DNA of 64,000 bases, taken from Thermodesulfobacteriota bacterium (GTDB lineage Bacteria; Desulfobacterota_D; UBA1144). Location of the stretch: positions 23,547 through 87,546 of the forward strand of contig JAURPH010000008.1 of assembly GCA_030835345.1 (NCBI GenBank), read 5' to 3'. Numbering within the stretch: position 1 is the stretch's first letter; every line of letters begins with the position of its first letter. Under the pieces are notes generated by a model. That model did no database searches. It saw nothing but the letters and a program-made list of their open reading frames with translations, and was not told the origin of the DNA. This document shows, piece after piece, positions 53,120-63,604 of the stretch. Both the position numbers and the translations under genes were made by a program.

Positions 53120-54295
53120 ATGGGATACAATTTTAGTAAAAGAACTGACCATTTCACACTGCCAAAACAGTGGGCAAGCATGCGTGTAGCAAAGAAGCTT
53201 GAGAAAGAAACTGGTAAAAAAATTATTCATTTAGAGAAAGGGGATTATCAAGGTTCAGATTTTGAAACTCCTGAACATATTTTGAAAGCAACTGTTGATG
53301 CATTGAATGCAGGTTATGTTAGATATGATCCAGGACCAGGACTACCTGAGTTGAGAGAGCACATTGCTCATGAAGTTATGAAAGAAAGAAGACCTGGAAC
53401 AAAACCTGAAGAGGTTATTATTTGTGCTGGTGCAAAGAATGCGCTAACTATGACCCTATTAACATTACTAGAAGATGGGGATCATGTGATTTTCCCAAAC
53501 CCTGGCTATCCACCTGATGAAGTTTGGGCTAAATATGTCAATGCTAAAATTGACCACACTCCACTCAATACAGATGATTGGCAGTATGACCTAGAAAAGC
53601 TTGATGCAATGATTACTGATAAGACAAAATTATTAATTATTAATACACCTCAAAGACCTAATGGTCAGATTGTTGAAAACCCTGAAGAGATTGCAAAGAT
53701 TGTTCTTAAACATCCTAATTTACTTGTCATTACTGATGAAATATTTAGTCAGGTTATATATGATGGTGGTAAGCATAAAACCATATCATCTATTCCTGAG
53801 ATGAAAGATAGATGTATCGTTATTGATACTTGGTCTAAAACTTATGCAATGACTGGATGGAGAATTGGTTTTGCTGTAGCAAATGAAGAGATTATCACTA
53901 AGCTATCTATTTTCCTTCAGGATTCTATAACAAATGTTGCAGCCTTTATTCAAAGAGCAGCTTATGAAGCGGTAACTGGACCACAAGATTGGACTTATGA
54001 AAAACGTGAATTACTTCAACATAAAAGAAATCTCATGGTTAAAGGTTTAAATGAAGTTCCTGGTATAAAATGTATAACTCCTCCAGGATCTTTTTATTGT
54101 TTCCCTGATATAACAGGTACAGGTTTAAGCTCACAAGAATTTACTGATAGATTAGTTGAAGAGGCAGGTGTAGCTGTAGTTGCTGGAACTGCTTTTGGTA
54201 CCCAAGGAGAAGGTTTCGTTCGAATAACATATGCTGTTCATGATGATGATATTCATGAAGGTATAGAAAGAATGAAAAAATTCTTTTCAAAATAA
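53120..54295 (+). CDS. Class I/II PLP-dependent aminotransferase (ORF extends to TTG 53087; ATG at 53120 preceded by GGAGG)
   Basis: PNPGYPPDEV, ITDEIFSQVIYDG, DTWSKTYAMTGWRIGF (PLP Lys). Confidence 0.93.
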   Translation: MGYNFSKRTDHFTLPKQWASMRVAKKLEKETGKKIIHLEKGDYQGSDFETPEHILKATVDALNAGYVRYDPGPGLPELREHIAHEVMKERRPGTKPEEVIICAGAKNALTMTLLTLLEDGDHVIFPNPGYPPDEVWAKYVNAKIDHTPLNTDDWQYDLEKLDAMITDKTKLLIINTPQRPNGQIVENPEEIAKIVLKHPNLLVITDEIFSQVIYDGGKHKTISSIPEMKDRCIVIDTWSKTYAMTGWRIGFAVANEEIITKLSIFLQDSITNVAAFIQRAAYEAVTGPQDWTYEKRELLQHKRNLMVKGLNEVPGIKCITPPGSFYCFPDITGTGLSSQEFTDRLVEEAGVAVVAGTAFGTQGEGFVRITYAVHDDDIHEGIERMKKFFSK

Positions 54296-54299
54296 CTAG

Positions 54300-55124
54300 A
54301 TGATAAGCTTTTTAAAAGGTAAGAGACTATTTAAAGAATTTGTAATAGCTCTTACCTTTTTATCTTTATTTGTAATATCTTGCAGTACAGTCCCAATTAC
54401 AGGTAGAAGTCAATTAATTTTAATTTCCGAGTTCCAAGAACTCCAGCTAGGTTTACAAGCTTACAATCAAGTCCTTGAAAAAGAAGAGCCTTCAAAAAAT
54501 AAAAGATATGTTGAATATGTTAATGATGTAGGAAATAGAATTGCTCTTCAGACCGAGAAAAATTATCAGTGGGAATTCAATGTCTTTCAAGGTGACGTAA
54601 TAAATGCTTGGTGCTTACCCGGCGGTAAAATAGCCTTTTATGATGGAATCTTAAATATCATGGATAATGAAGCTCAAGTAGCCACTGTTATGGCTCATGA
54701 AATTGCACATGCAACTGCTCGTCATGGTGGCGAAAGAGTTAGCATAGGAATCCTAGCTCAAGTTGGCGCAGTTGCAGTCCAAATTGCAATGAGAGATAAA
54801 GATCCAGCAATACAATATGCAGTTTTTCAAGCATATTTACCTACAGTTTTGGTTGGAGTAATTTTGCCTTTTAGTAGGAAGCATGAAAATGAAGCAGATA
54901 GAATGGGACTTACATACATGGCAAGAGCGGGGTATAACCCTGAAGAAGCATTGATATTTTGGGAAGCAATGTATGAAGCAACTAAAAGCAAAAAGCGACC
55001 ACCTGTTTGGTTAAGCACTCATCCTACAACTTTACAGAGAATTGAAAATATAAAAGCTTTATTGCCAGAGGCATTAGAAATTTATAATGATTCAGATAAA
55101 GCACCAAATAGAAAAATTAGATAA
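54300..55124 (+). CDS. M48-family metallopeptidase lipoprotein
   Basis: Lipobox-like VISCS; AHEIAHATARHGGER (HExxH); NEADRMGLTYMARAGYNP. Confidence 0.93.
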   Translation: MISFLKGKRLFKEFVIALTFLSLFVISCSTVPITGRSQLILISEFQELQLGLQAYNQVLEKEEPSKNKRYVEYVNDVGNRIALQTEKNYQWEFNVFQGDVINAWCLPGGKIAFYDGILNIMDNEAQVATVMAHEIAHATARHGGERVSIGILAQVGAVAVQIAMRDKDPAIQYAVFQAYLPTVLVGVILPFSRKHENEADRMGLTYMARAGYNPEEALIFWEAMYEATKSKKRPPVWLSTHPTTLQRIENIKALLPEALEIYNDSDKAPNRKIR

Positions 55125-55773
55125 GGTTTCCATGTCTAATTATTGTACCAGTTTGAATATAATAACTATCTTCGGCAATGTTGGTTGCTAAATCCCCAAT
55201 TCTCTCTATATCTTTTAATATTAATAAAAGAAATTTAGCTCCGTCAATGATAGATGAATCATTTTTCATTAAAGAGATTATTTCTTCAGATATTTTGATA
55301 TATGATTTATCAATTTCCCTGTCTCTTTCACAAACATCTATTGCCAATTGTTTATTTCCAGAGATAAATGATTTGATAGAGTCGCTAACCATTTTAGAGG
55401 CAGAGAAAGCCATTTTTGGAAGTTCCACATATTCTATAACTGTAGGGAATTCTAAAAGTTCAACAGCTTTTCTTGTTATACCAACTGCATGATCACCTAT
55501 TCTTTCTAAATCCTTATTAATTTTCATTGCCATAACAACATATCTTAAGTCCTCAGATACAGGTTGAAATAATGCCAAAGTTTCAATTCCTTGAGTATCA
55601 ATTTCATTATCCAATTTATTTACTTCTAATTCTTGAGTAAATATTTCATCTGATAATGACTTATTCCTTTCAGTAAGACATTTTAGAGAATTATTAATAT
55701 TGGTTTCAACCATTGAAGCCATGTTAACTAAAGCATGTCTAATATTATCAATTCTTTCTTCAAGTTCCGTCAT
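55117..55773 (-). CDS. phoU: Phosphate-specific transport regulatory protein PhoU
   Basis: 218 aa; two PhoU repeats (KDLERIGDHAVGITRKAVEL; KDIERIGDLATNIAEDSYYIQTG). Confidence 0.96.
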   Translation of the reverse strand: MTELEERIDNIRHALVNMASMVETNINNSLKCLTERNKSLSDEIFTQELEVNKLDNEIDTQGIETLALFQPVSEDLRYVVMAMKINKDLERIGDHAVGITRKAVELLEFPTVIEYVELPKMAFSASKMVSDSIKSFISGNKQLAIDVCERDREIDKSYIKISEEIISLMKNDSSIIDGAKFLLLILKDIERIGDLATNIAEDSYYIQTGTIIRHGNLI

Positions 55774-55819
55774 TTAAAAAACTCCTTTTTTAAGTTAGTA
55801 AAATTTTAAAAAAACATTA

Positions 55820-56575
55820 TTAACCAAACCTTCCACTAATATAGTCATTGGTTTGTTGAATACTTGGATTCATAAATATTGTTTTTGTTTCATCAAATTC
55901 AATTAATTCTCCTAAAAACATAAAGGCTGTATAGTCAGATACTCTAGATGCTTGTTGCATATTATGAGTAACAATTACAATTGTATAATCTTTTTTTAAC
56001 TCTTTAATTAGTTCCTCAACTTTTGCAGTGGCTATTGGATCTAATGCTGAACATGGTTCATCCATTAATAAAATCGTTGGCTCAACAGCAATAGCCCTTG
56101 CGATACACAATCTTTGTTGTTGACCTCCAGATAATCCATATGCTGATTCATTCAGTCTATCTTTAACCTCATCCCACAATGCAGCACCTTTTAAACTTTT
56201 CTCTACTACATGGTCTAGCTTACTCTTATCTTTAATACCTGCAATTTTTAACCCATAAGCAATGTTCTCATATATTGATAGAGGGAAAGGATTAGATTTT
56301 TGAAATACCATCCCAACATTCCTTCTTAAATTAGTTAGGTCAATAGATGGGTCATATATATTGGTTCCCGAAATTGTAATTTCTCCTTCAATTTTAACGC
56401 CTTCAATTAAATCATTTAGTCTATTAAGACATCTTAATAATGTAGATTTCCCACAACCTGATGGACCAATGAAGGCTGTAGATTTATTAGCTTCTATATC
56501 TAGAGTAACTTCCTTCAAAGCTTTAGCTTTTCCATAATAAAGAGATAAGTTTCTTATATTTATTGCTTTACTCAT
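55820..56575 (-). CDS. pstB: Phosphate ABC transporter ATP-binding protein PstB
   Basis: [49 protein letters not shown]. Confidence 0.98.
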   Translation of the reverse strand: MSKAINIRNLSLYYGKAKALKEVTLDIEANKSTAFIGPSGCGKSTLLRCLNRLNDLIEGVKIEGEITISGTNIYDPSIDLTNLRRNVGMVFQKSNPFPLSIYENIAYGLKIAGIKDKSKLDHVVEKSLKGAALWDEVKDRLNESAYGLSGGQQQRLCIARAIAVEPTILLMDEPCSALDPIATAKVEELIKELKKDYTIVIVTHNMQQASRVSDYTAFMFLGELIEFDETKTIFMNPSIQQTNDYISGRFG

Positions 56576-56576
56576 T

Positions 56577-58157
56577 TTATATCATTCCCTTATATTTTTT
56601 CTTTAATCTATTTCTTAATAATATAGCAGTTAAATTTAATGTAATAACTATAAGAATTAATAATAAAGTTGTTGAAAATACCATTGGAAGCGCCGCTTCT
56701 GAGTTAGGGGATTGAAATCCAACATCATATATATGGAAACCAAGGTGCATAAATTTTCTTTCAAAATGTAAATATGGAAAGAAGCTGTCAATTGGCATTG
56801 ATGGTGCTAATTTAACAACACCTGTAATCATCAAAGGCGCAACTTCCCCGGTTGCCCTTGCTATTGCGAGTATTAAACCGGTAAGAATCCCAGGCATTGC
56901 ACTTGGAATAATGATATTTTTGAGAGTTTCCCACTTTGTGGAACCTAATGCAAGAGATCCATCTCTTATACCTTTGGGGACCGCATTTAAGCCTTCTTCA
57001 GTGGAAACAATTACAACTGGAACAGTTAATAGTGCTAATGTTAAAGAGGCCCATAATATTCCCCCCGTACCAAAAGTTGGTGATGGTAAAGCATCTGAGA
57101 AAAATAATTGGTCTAATGTTCCCCCAATTCCATAAATAAAAAATCCAAGTCCAAATACACCAAATACAATTGATGGGACACCTGCTAAATTATTCACACA
57201 TATTCTAACAAGATTAAGAAATTTTCCGGGTTTTGCATATTCATTTAAATAAACAGCTGCTATAACACCTAAAGGCAATACTACAATGCTCATTATTAAT
57301 ACCATTAGTACAGTCCCAAATATTGCAGGAAAAACACCGCCTTCAGTGTTTGATTCTCTTGGTTCATCGCTAACAAATTCCCATATTTTACTAAAATATA
57401 GACCAATTTTGCCCAAAATAGATAATGAATTTGGCTTTAAGTATCTCTCAATATTTTCTAATGTTAAAGTTTTTTCTAGGCCATCTGATGTATAGAGTCT
57501 TAATTTTATATTTTTCAACTTATCGGCTTGTTCAAAAAGCCTTTTTTCTAAAACTTGATATTTTTCTTCTATAAGCAAAACTTCATTTTCAATTTCTTCT
57601 TTTCTTTCCAAAGTAGATGATTTTCTTTCTAGATCTAAATTTTTTAAATTATAATTTATTTTACTTATTTTATGTTCCAAGTCTTCGATTTTCATAACAA
57701 CTGTTTTTTTGAATTTTAATTTTTGTTCAAGTATTTGATAAAACCTATCTTTATCTCTTTCATAAATGATTGATTCGTTTCCTATTTGTAGTTCCTTCGG
57801 AAAACCATAGAAAACTCCCCATTCGTTTCTTTCAACTAAGAGCAATTCTTTGTCATAACTAACACTGTCTATATTTTTTTTAGTAAACCACCTGAAATCT
57901 AATCCGTATAAATCTCTATTACCTATTTTTAATTGAATAGTATCTTCATCATTATAATTCTTCCCTTCCTTTTTGAATTCACCTGAAATATATGAGCCAT
58001 CTTTTAATTTTACTGTAGCTACATTACTTTGCCAGAAAGTGCTGAAGCCATAATAAAAAATTAGCAAAAATAATCCAGCCACTAAAAGCATACTTAAAGA
58101 TGCCATTGCACCTGTTAACCACACATAAGTAGAACCATCTTTGAAATATTTCTTCAT
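56577..58157 (-). CDS. pstA: Phosphate ABC transporter permease PstA (large form with N-terminal extension, DUF3333-like)
   Basis: 526 aa; C-terminal permease core ([58 protein letters not shown]) preceded by an extra domain of about 250 aa. Confidence 0.94.
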   Translation of the reverse strand: MKKYFKDGSTYVWLTGAMASLSMLLVAGLFLLIFYYGFSTFWQSNVATVKLKDGSYISGEFKKEGKNYNDEDTIQLKIGNRDLYGLDFRWFTKKNIDSVSYDKELLLVERNEWGVFYGFPKELQIGNESIIYERDKDRFYQILEQKLKFKKTVVMKIEDLEHKISKINYNLKNLDLERKSSTLERKEEIENEVLLIEEKYQVLEKRLFEQADKLKNIKLRLYTSDGLEKTLTLENIERYLKPNSLSILGKIGLYFSKIWEFVSDEPRESNTEGGVFPAIFGTVLMVLIMSIVVLPLGVIAAVYLNEYAKPGKFLNLVRICVNNLAGVPSIVFGVFGLGFFIYGIGGTLDQLFFSDALPSPTFGTGGILWASLTLALLTVPVVIVSTEEGLNAVPKGIRDGSLALGSTKWETLKNIIIPSAMPGILTGLILAIARATGEVAPLMITGVVKLAPSMPIDSFFPYLHFERKFMHLGFHIYDVGFQSPNSEAALPMVFSTTLLLILIVITLNLTAILLRNRLKKKYKGMI

Positions 58158-58164
58158 TTGCCTT

Positions 58165-60384
58165 TTACAATTCCTTATATTTTTTTCTTAACTTAATTCT
58201 TACTGTTTCAGCAATAGAGTTGATAATAAATGTAAACATAAATAATATAATTGAAGATAAAAATAACATTCTGTATAGACTTCCACCAACGGGTGCTTCA
58301 GGGATTTCAACTGCTATATTCGCTGCCAAAGTTCTAAATCCATTAAATATATCCCAATCCATTATTGCAGTATTTCCAGTAGCCATCAATACAATCATTG
58401 TTTCCCCAATCGCTCTTCCGATTCCAATCATTACACCACTAAATATTCCTGGACTTGCACTAGGCAAAACAACTTTTAATGCTGTTTGCCATTTAGATGC
58501 TCCAAGAGCTAAAGATCCAGAAACAAGATGTTGGGGAACATTAGATAATGCATCTTCAGAAATTGTAAAAATTATAGGTATAACCGCAAATCCCATTGCA
58601 ATACCTATAACTAAAGCATTTCGTTGGTCATAGTTAACACCGGCTGATTGATAAAGCCAGTCAGTGAAGCTTCCAAAAAAGATAGTATTTTCTATGAATT
58701 CCCCAAGCACTAATCCTAGGTAAAAAATTATAATTATGATTGGAATTGAGATCACAAAAAACTGAATTCCTTCTGTTTTAATAATTGTCTTTTCTTTAAT
58801 TTTTTCCCATATTGGTGGTAAGGCTAAAGATGAAAGTATTAATAAAATGGGAAAAATAATAACCCCAACGAGAACAGAATCTAGCCTTGGTGCAAGCCAT
58901 AAACCAGCAAGGAAACCTAGTACTACACTAGGCAGGGCAGCCATAATCTCAATTACAGGTTTAATAATATTTTTAAGTCTTGGAGCCATAAATTGTGATA
59001 CACAAATTGCAGCTAATATTGCAATTGGAAGCGCAAAAATAACAGCATAGAATGTTCCTTTTAAAGTTCCAAAAATAAGGGGTATTAAGCTTAATTTTGG
59101 CTCAAAATCATCTGTACCACCTGCTGATTGCCAAACATATTCGGGTTGTTGAAAACCTTCATACCAAACTTTAGTAAAAGTGCTTTTTAAACTAGTTTCA
59201 GGATGTTCAATATCAAATTCATTTATTTCTATATTGTTATTTTGAAAACTTAATAATCCAATGTCCTTAAAAGCGAAATTGATTAAGTCATAGTCTTTTA
59301 TTTTAAAATTAAGTAGTTCTTTCCCTGAGGTAGTAGAACTAATCTTCACATTTCCTTTTGTATCCACAGAAGTAAATATTTTTTTTAAATTTCCCCTAAA
59401 TGCATTCTTGATAGGATGCTCATGTTTTGGAAGCTCTCTAATTTTTAATAAATTATTATTAATTAGAAAAAAAACAAAGTTTGAACCATTTTGATCAGAA
59501 ATCACCATAGAGTTTCTACCACTCAACATCGTAATTTTATTAATTTGATTTTCTGATAGTTTGAATTGCTGAAGCAAAACAACTTGATTGTTTTCTATAC
59601 TCCATAGAAATATTTCCCCTCCTTCACTTGCCGCTACTACTTTATTTTTATGAAAATACAAACCTATATCAGTTGGTGGATTTCTTAAATTAGTTGTTAA
59701 GTTGTAAACTTTATTCACTGAAGATGTTTCTAATGATTCCGATAGTATTTCTTCATTGTTTTCTTCTGAATGAAAGAATTTTATTTCTTTATTTGAATCC
59801 AACACTACGGCAGTAACTGACTCTTCATTTTCAATAAGATCGAATTTAATTATAGCATTTTCACTTAATGTTATAGATGTGCTAGGAATTATCATTAAGT
59901 CTACAATTCTGTCTAAATTGCTTGTATATTTTAATTTAAATTTCAATTTGAATGATAAAATTCTTCCACTACTTGTACCTAGAGCTAAGATTCTATCTAA
60001 ATCCCCAGCAAAGCTGTTTGACGAAACAATGGTTTCATTTTCTAAAAGGACAGGTGAATATGTGTATTTAATTTTTCCAGTATTTAAATTATAAAAATTT
60101 AATTGGCCATCTTTGTTCACAAATAGCAGATTTTCATTATATTCATCTGGATAAAAATCAATAATATTTTCAGAAATTTCTTTGTCTGTTAAAAAATTTT
60201 TATTTGAATCTACTTGGTAACTTTTAAATAAAGGAACAGCCTCTTTTCCTATAAAGAAAATTATCAAAAAAATTGAAAGAATTATAAAAAAACCGCCAAA
60301 AGCAAAAATACTCTTAGCGGCATTATCTTTGAATTTTCTAAAAGGCTCAATTTTTTTTCTTATATTATTTTTAAACTGAGCCAT
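58165..60384 (-). CDS. pstC: Phosphate ABC transporter permease PstC (large form with N-terminal periplasmic extension)
   Basis: 739 aa; C-terminal ALPSVVLGFLAGLWLAPRL, ALGASKWQTALKVVLPSASPGIFSGVMIGIGRAIGETMIVLMATGN; N-terminal region of about 400 aa with repeat-like beta segments. Confidence 0.94.
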   Translation of the reverse strand: MAQFKNNIRKKIEPFRKFKDNAAKSIFAFGGFFIILSIFLIIFFIGKEAVPLFKSYQVDSNKNFLTDKEISENIIDFYPDEYNENLLFVNKDGQLNFYNLNTGKIKYTYSPVLLENETIVSSNSFAGDLDRILALGTSSGRILSFKLKFKLKYTSNLDRIVDLMIIPSTSITLSENAIIKFDLIENEESVTAVVLDSNKEIKFFHSEENNEEILSESLETSSVNKVYNLTTNLRNPPTDIGLYFHKNKVVAASEGGEIFLWSIENNQVVLLQQFKLSENQINKITMLSGRNSMVISDQNGSNFVFFLINNNLLKIRELPKHEHPIKNAFRGNLKKIFTSVDTKGNVKISSTTSGKELLNFKIKDYDLINFAFKDIGLLSFQNNNIEINEFDIEHPETSLKSTFTKVWYEGFQQPEYVWQSAGGTDDFEPKLSLIPLIFGTLKGTFYAVIFALPIAILAAICVSQFMAPRLKNIIKPVIEIMAALPSVVLGFLAGLWLAPRLDSVLVGVIIFPILLILSSLALPPIWEKIKEKTIIKTEGIQFFVISIPIIIIIFYLGLVLGEFIENTIFFGSFTDWLYQSAGVNYDQRNALVIGIAMGFAVIPIIFTISEDALSNVPQHLVSGSLALGASKWQTALKVVLPSASPGIFSGVMIGIGRAIGETMIVLMATGNTAIMDWDIFNGFRTLAANIAVEIPEAPVGGSLYRMLFLSSIILFMFTFIINSIAETVRIKLRKKYKEL

Positions 60385-60399
60385 AAATTTTTTACCTTG

Positions 60400-61356
60400 T
60401 TAGTTTAATTGTTTTAACACATCATCAACTTGTTTTTTATTTAGTGGAATATATCCATCTTTTATTACTACTTCTTGACCCTCTTTACTTAATGCAAATT
60501 GAATAAATTCATAAACCAATGGTTCTAATTTTTCCCCAGGCTTTTGATTCACATAGAATTGTAAAAATCTAGCTAATGGATAAGTCCCTTTTTCTATTGA
60601 TTCAACAGTTGGGTCAGCACATGGTTTCCCTTTTTTACTTAATGCTATTGCTTTAACACCCGAAGTCTTATAGCCAATACCGCTGTAACCAATTGCATAA
60701 AGATCATTTGTTATTCCCTGAACAACAGCTGATGACCCTGGTTGTTCTTTAACAGAGTCTTTATAATCTCCCTTACATGTTGCTTTTTTCTTAAAATAAC
60801 CATATGTGCCAGAAGCTGAATTACGGCCATAAATACTAATAGGTTTATATCTCAATTTTCCTTTAAGGCCAAGTTGTCCCCATACAACAATATCTTCATT
60901 GCCACCACATTTTCTGGTTTTTGAGAATACTGCATCTACCTGCTTGATACTCATACATTCAACGGGATTATCTTTATGAAGAAAAACTGCAAGGGCATCC
61001 ATAGCAGTTCTTATTCTAATTGGCTTATATCCAAAAGCAGACTCAAACTTCTTAACTTCTTTCCCTTTCATTTTTCTAGACATTGGTCCTATATTACTGG
61101 TACCAGCAATTAGTGCAGGTGGGGCAGTACTAGATCCTTTACCTTCAATTTGACACTTAACATTTGGGTAAACTTTTGTGAAGCCCTCACACCATAGTGC
61201 CATCATATTATTCATAGTGTCTGATCCAACACTAGAAATTGTTCCACTGACACCACTAACTTTTTTGTATGCTGGGATTGCTGGATCAACTTCTAAAGCA
61301 AAACCCGGTGATACCATAAGAACAAAAAGTGTAAAACTTAATAAGAATTTTTTCAT
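60400..61356 (-). CDS. pstS: Phosphate-binding protein PstS
   Basis: Signal peptide; SSVGSDTMNNMMALWCEGF, EGKGSSTAPPALIAGTSNIGPMSR, GRNSASGTYGYFKK. Confidence 0.96.
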   Translation of the reverse strand: MKKFLLSFTLFVLMVSPGFALEVDPAIPAYKKVSGVSGTISSVGSDTMNNMMALWCEGFTKVYPNVKCQIEGKGSSTAPPALIAGTSNIGPMSRKMKGKEVKKFESAFGYKPIRIRTAMDALAVFLHKDNPVECMSIKQVDAVFSKTRKCGGNEDIVVWGQLGLKGKLRYKPISIYGRNSASGTYGYFKKKATCKGDYKDSVKEQPGSSAVVQGITNDLYAIGYSGIGYKTSGVKAIALSKKGKPCADPTVESIEKGTYPLARFLQFYVNQKPGEKLEPLVYEFIQFALSKEGQEVVIKDGYIPLNKKQVDDVLKQLN

Positions 61357-61397
61357 AAATTCCTCCTTAATATTTTTACATAATTAAAAAGGCTAAT

Positions 61398-61436
61398 TGT
61401 TAAGATTGTGTTAAGAAATTGTAAACATCTAGTTAA
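61398..61436 (-). promoter_or_regulatory. Putative Pho-box array: four 11-bp-phased repeats (TTAACT-TTTACA-TTAACA-TTAACA) upstream of pstS
   Basis: Minus strand TTAACTagatgTTTACAatttcTTAACAcaatcTTAACA; plus-strand starts 61431, 61420, 61409, 61398, exact 11-nt period. Outermost repeat overlaps the phoR stop codon. Confidence 0.75.
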
Positions 61437-62793
61437 CAATAGGCAGTGTAATTTTAAAAAAAGCACCATCGTTGAATGGGAGAGCTTCAATCTTGCCTTC
61501 ATGAAGATTTACAGCATGTTTTACTATACTCAACCCAAGGCCAGTGCCAGTTAAATCTTTAGACCTGCTTGAGTCTATTGTATAAAATCTTTCAAAAATT
61601 TTTTCTAAATTTGCAGGGTTTATTCCCGGGCCATTATCTTTTATTTCAATGATAATTTTATCTAAATTTTGAATAATATTAATTTCAATCTTTCCATTAT
61701 TAGGAACAAATTTTAATGAATTTTGTAATAAATTAGTGAATATTTTTTCTAGCTCACTTGAATAACCATTAAATGGAATGGATGCATTTTGATAATTTTT
61801 TATTATTTTAATTTTCTTATCATTTTGTGAAGAAAAAATTATCTCCTCTACATTATCAATAAGTCCTTTTAGGTCAACAATATGTCTTTCAACATCCTTA
61901 CTCTTTTCTTTGTTTTCAATTTCTGAAAGGACAAGAAGATCTTGAGTGATCTCATTTAATCTACTTGAGTTCCTTTCAATGATATCTATCATTTTATTAG
62001 TTGTTTCATTTTCTTTTCCTATATTTGCATTAAGGAGTTCAATGGCACCAATGATTCCACTCAAGGGTGTTCTCAACTCATGAGACACATTTAAAACCAA
62101 CTCTTCTTTAATTTTATTTATTTGTCTAGTTTCGGTGACATCACTTAATGTTATTAGCATTTTGTTTTTATTGTCATCTATATATCCAATCCTAACTACC
62201 AAAATTTTATCCAAAGTAGTTCCTAGTGATATTTCACTCTTTATATAAGATTTCTTTTTTTTTGCTATATCAACTACATCACTAAATGAACTATTAAAAA
62301 ATATTTCCCAATATTTTTTATTAATACAAGATTCTGTACTTGGAATACCTATGATTTTTTTTAGTTCATTATTGATATAAATAATCCTATCTTCTTTGTT
62401 TTCAATTACCATTAAGCCAAACTTTATATTCGCAAGAATATTTTCTAGTTCATTTACTGAATTTTTTTCTTTTGATAATTCTTTTGAGAACGAGTCTATA
62501 ATTTCATATGTTGCTTTATCATAAGAGTCTTTTGCTTTTACTAGATTTATATCACTAGTAAATTTTCCACTTATTATTTCATTAGATAATCTTTTAATTT
62601 TCCTTGCTGAGGATATTAACCTAATTACAAAAATTACAGAAAATATATATATAATTGTTGATAATTGAAAAAAAATGTTCGATAAGAAATCTAGAAAATT
62701 TTCACTATTAAGAATTTGTTCTAAAATTCCGAAGAAATAAAGTATTGTTATGAGAATTATTAAATACCTTCTTCGCTCAAAAATATTAATCAT
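61429..62793 (-). CDS. phoR: PhoR-like sensor histidine kinase
   Basis: Two N-terminal TMs, PAS-like region, NVSHELRTPLSGIIGAIELL (H-box), DNGPGINPANLEKIFERFYTIDSSRSKDLTGTGLGLSIVKH. Confidence 0.92.
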   Translation of the reverse strand: MINIFERRRYLIILITILYFFGILEQILNSENFLDFLSNIFFQLSTIIYIFSVIFVIRLISSARKIKRLSNEIISGKFTSDINLVKAKDSYDKATYEIIDSFSKELSKEKNSVNELENILANIKFGLMVIENKEDRIIYINNELKKIIGIPSTESCINKKYWEIFFNSSFSDVVDIAKKKKSYIKSEISLGTTLDKILVVRIGYIDDNKNKMLITLSDVTETRQINKIKEELVLNVSHELRTPLSGIIGAIELLNANIGKENETTNKMIDIIERNSSRLNEITQDLLVLSEIENKEKSKDVERHIVDLKGLIDNVEEIIFSSQNDKKIKIIKNYQNASIPFNGYSSELEKIFTNLLQNSLKFVPNNGKIEINIIQNLDKIIIEIKDNGPGINPANLEKIFERFYTIDSSRSKDLTGTGLGLSIVKHAVNLHEGKIEALPFNDGAFFKITLPIVN

Positions 62794-63475
62794 TTGTATC
62801 TATTATATATCCTATTCCTCTTACGGTCTTAATAATCTTTCCACTACTGGCCAGTTTTTCTCTTAAATTTTTAACATGCACATCAATTGTTCTATCATAT
62901 ATTATTTTATCATCTCCCCAAATTCTTTTCCTTTTGACAAGCTGATCTCTGGATAAGACTCTTCCTTGGTTTTTGATTAGTGCTTCAAGTAATAGAAACT
63001 CAGTTCTTGTTAAGTCGATCTTTTTATCATTTATGAATGTAGAATAAGAATCCATATCTAATCTTATTTCATTTAATATTAAAAAATTTGCTCCAGAAAT
63101 ATTTTTTGTTTTATTTAAAAGTCTTTTAATTTTTGCTACTAGAACCTTAGAGCTTATTGGTTTTATTAGATAATCATTCCCACCAACTTCATGACCAACT
63201 ACAATATCAGATTCAGCTGATTTTGCCGTTATAAAAATAATGGGAATATCTTGGAGTTTAGATTCTTTTCTAATTAATTTACAAGTTTCGATTCCATCTA
63301 GCTTCGGCATCATAATGTCCAAGAGAATTAAGTCTGGGATTACGGATTTACAAAAATTTAAAAGCTCAATTCCGTTTGCAAAGATTTTGGTTTTATAGCC
63401 CTCTTGATTTAAGTTTATAGACAGTATTTCAGAAAGATCTTTTTCGTCCTCAGCTATAGCAATTAATTTGTCCAC
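62786..63475 (-). CDS. phoB: PhoB-like response regulator
   Basis: Receiver PDLILLDIMMPKLDGIETC, winged-helix RDQLVKRKRIWGDDKIIYDRTIDVHVKNLREKL; adjacent to phoR and pst. Confidence 0.93.
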   Translation of the reverse strand: MDKLIAIAEDEKDLSEILSINLNQEGYKTKIFANGIELLNFCKSVIPDLILLDIMMPKLDGIETCKLIRKESKLQDIPIIFITAKSAESDIVVGHEVGGNDYLIKPISSKVLVAKIKRLLNKTKNISGANFLILNEIRLDMDSYSTFINDKKIDLTRTEFLLLEALIKNQGRVLSRDQLVKRKRIWGDDKIIYDRTIDVHVKNLREKLASSGKIIKTVRGIGYIIDTND

Positions 63476-63524
63476 ATATAAAGTATTGAATAATTTTCAA
63501 AAAAAAAAATAAATTTTTTAGAAA

Positions 63525-63552
63525 TTAACATATTTTTAACAAAATATTTACA
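63525..63552 (+). promoter_or_regulatory. Putative Pho-box array (distal): TTAACA-N5-TTAACA-N5-TTTACA
   Basis: Hexamers at 63525, 63536, 63547 with exact 11-nt period in the phoB/porin divergent intergenic region; candidate -10 TATTAT at 63565. Confidence 0.75.
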
Positions 63553-63604
63553 AATATAATTATTTATTATAGACTTCATGGGTAGATAATAGCGATAATA
63601 TATT

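Noticed and set aside
63501-63520. A-rich homopolymer run upstream of phoB
   Set aside because: Typical of AT-rich intergenic DNA; no paired stem, so not called as a terminator or phase-variable tract.
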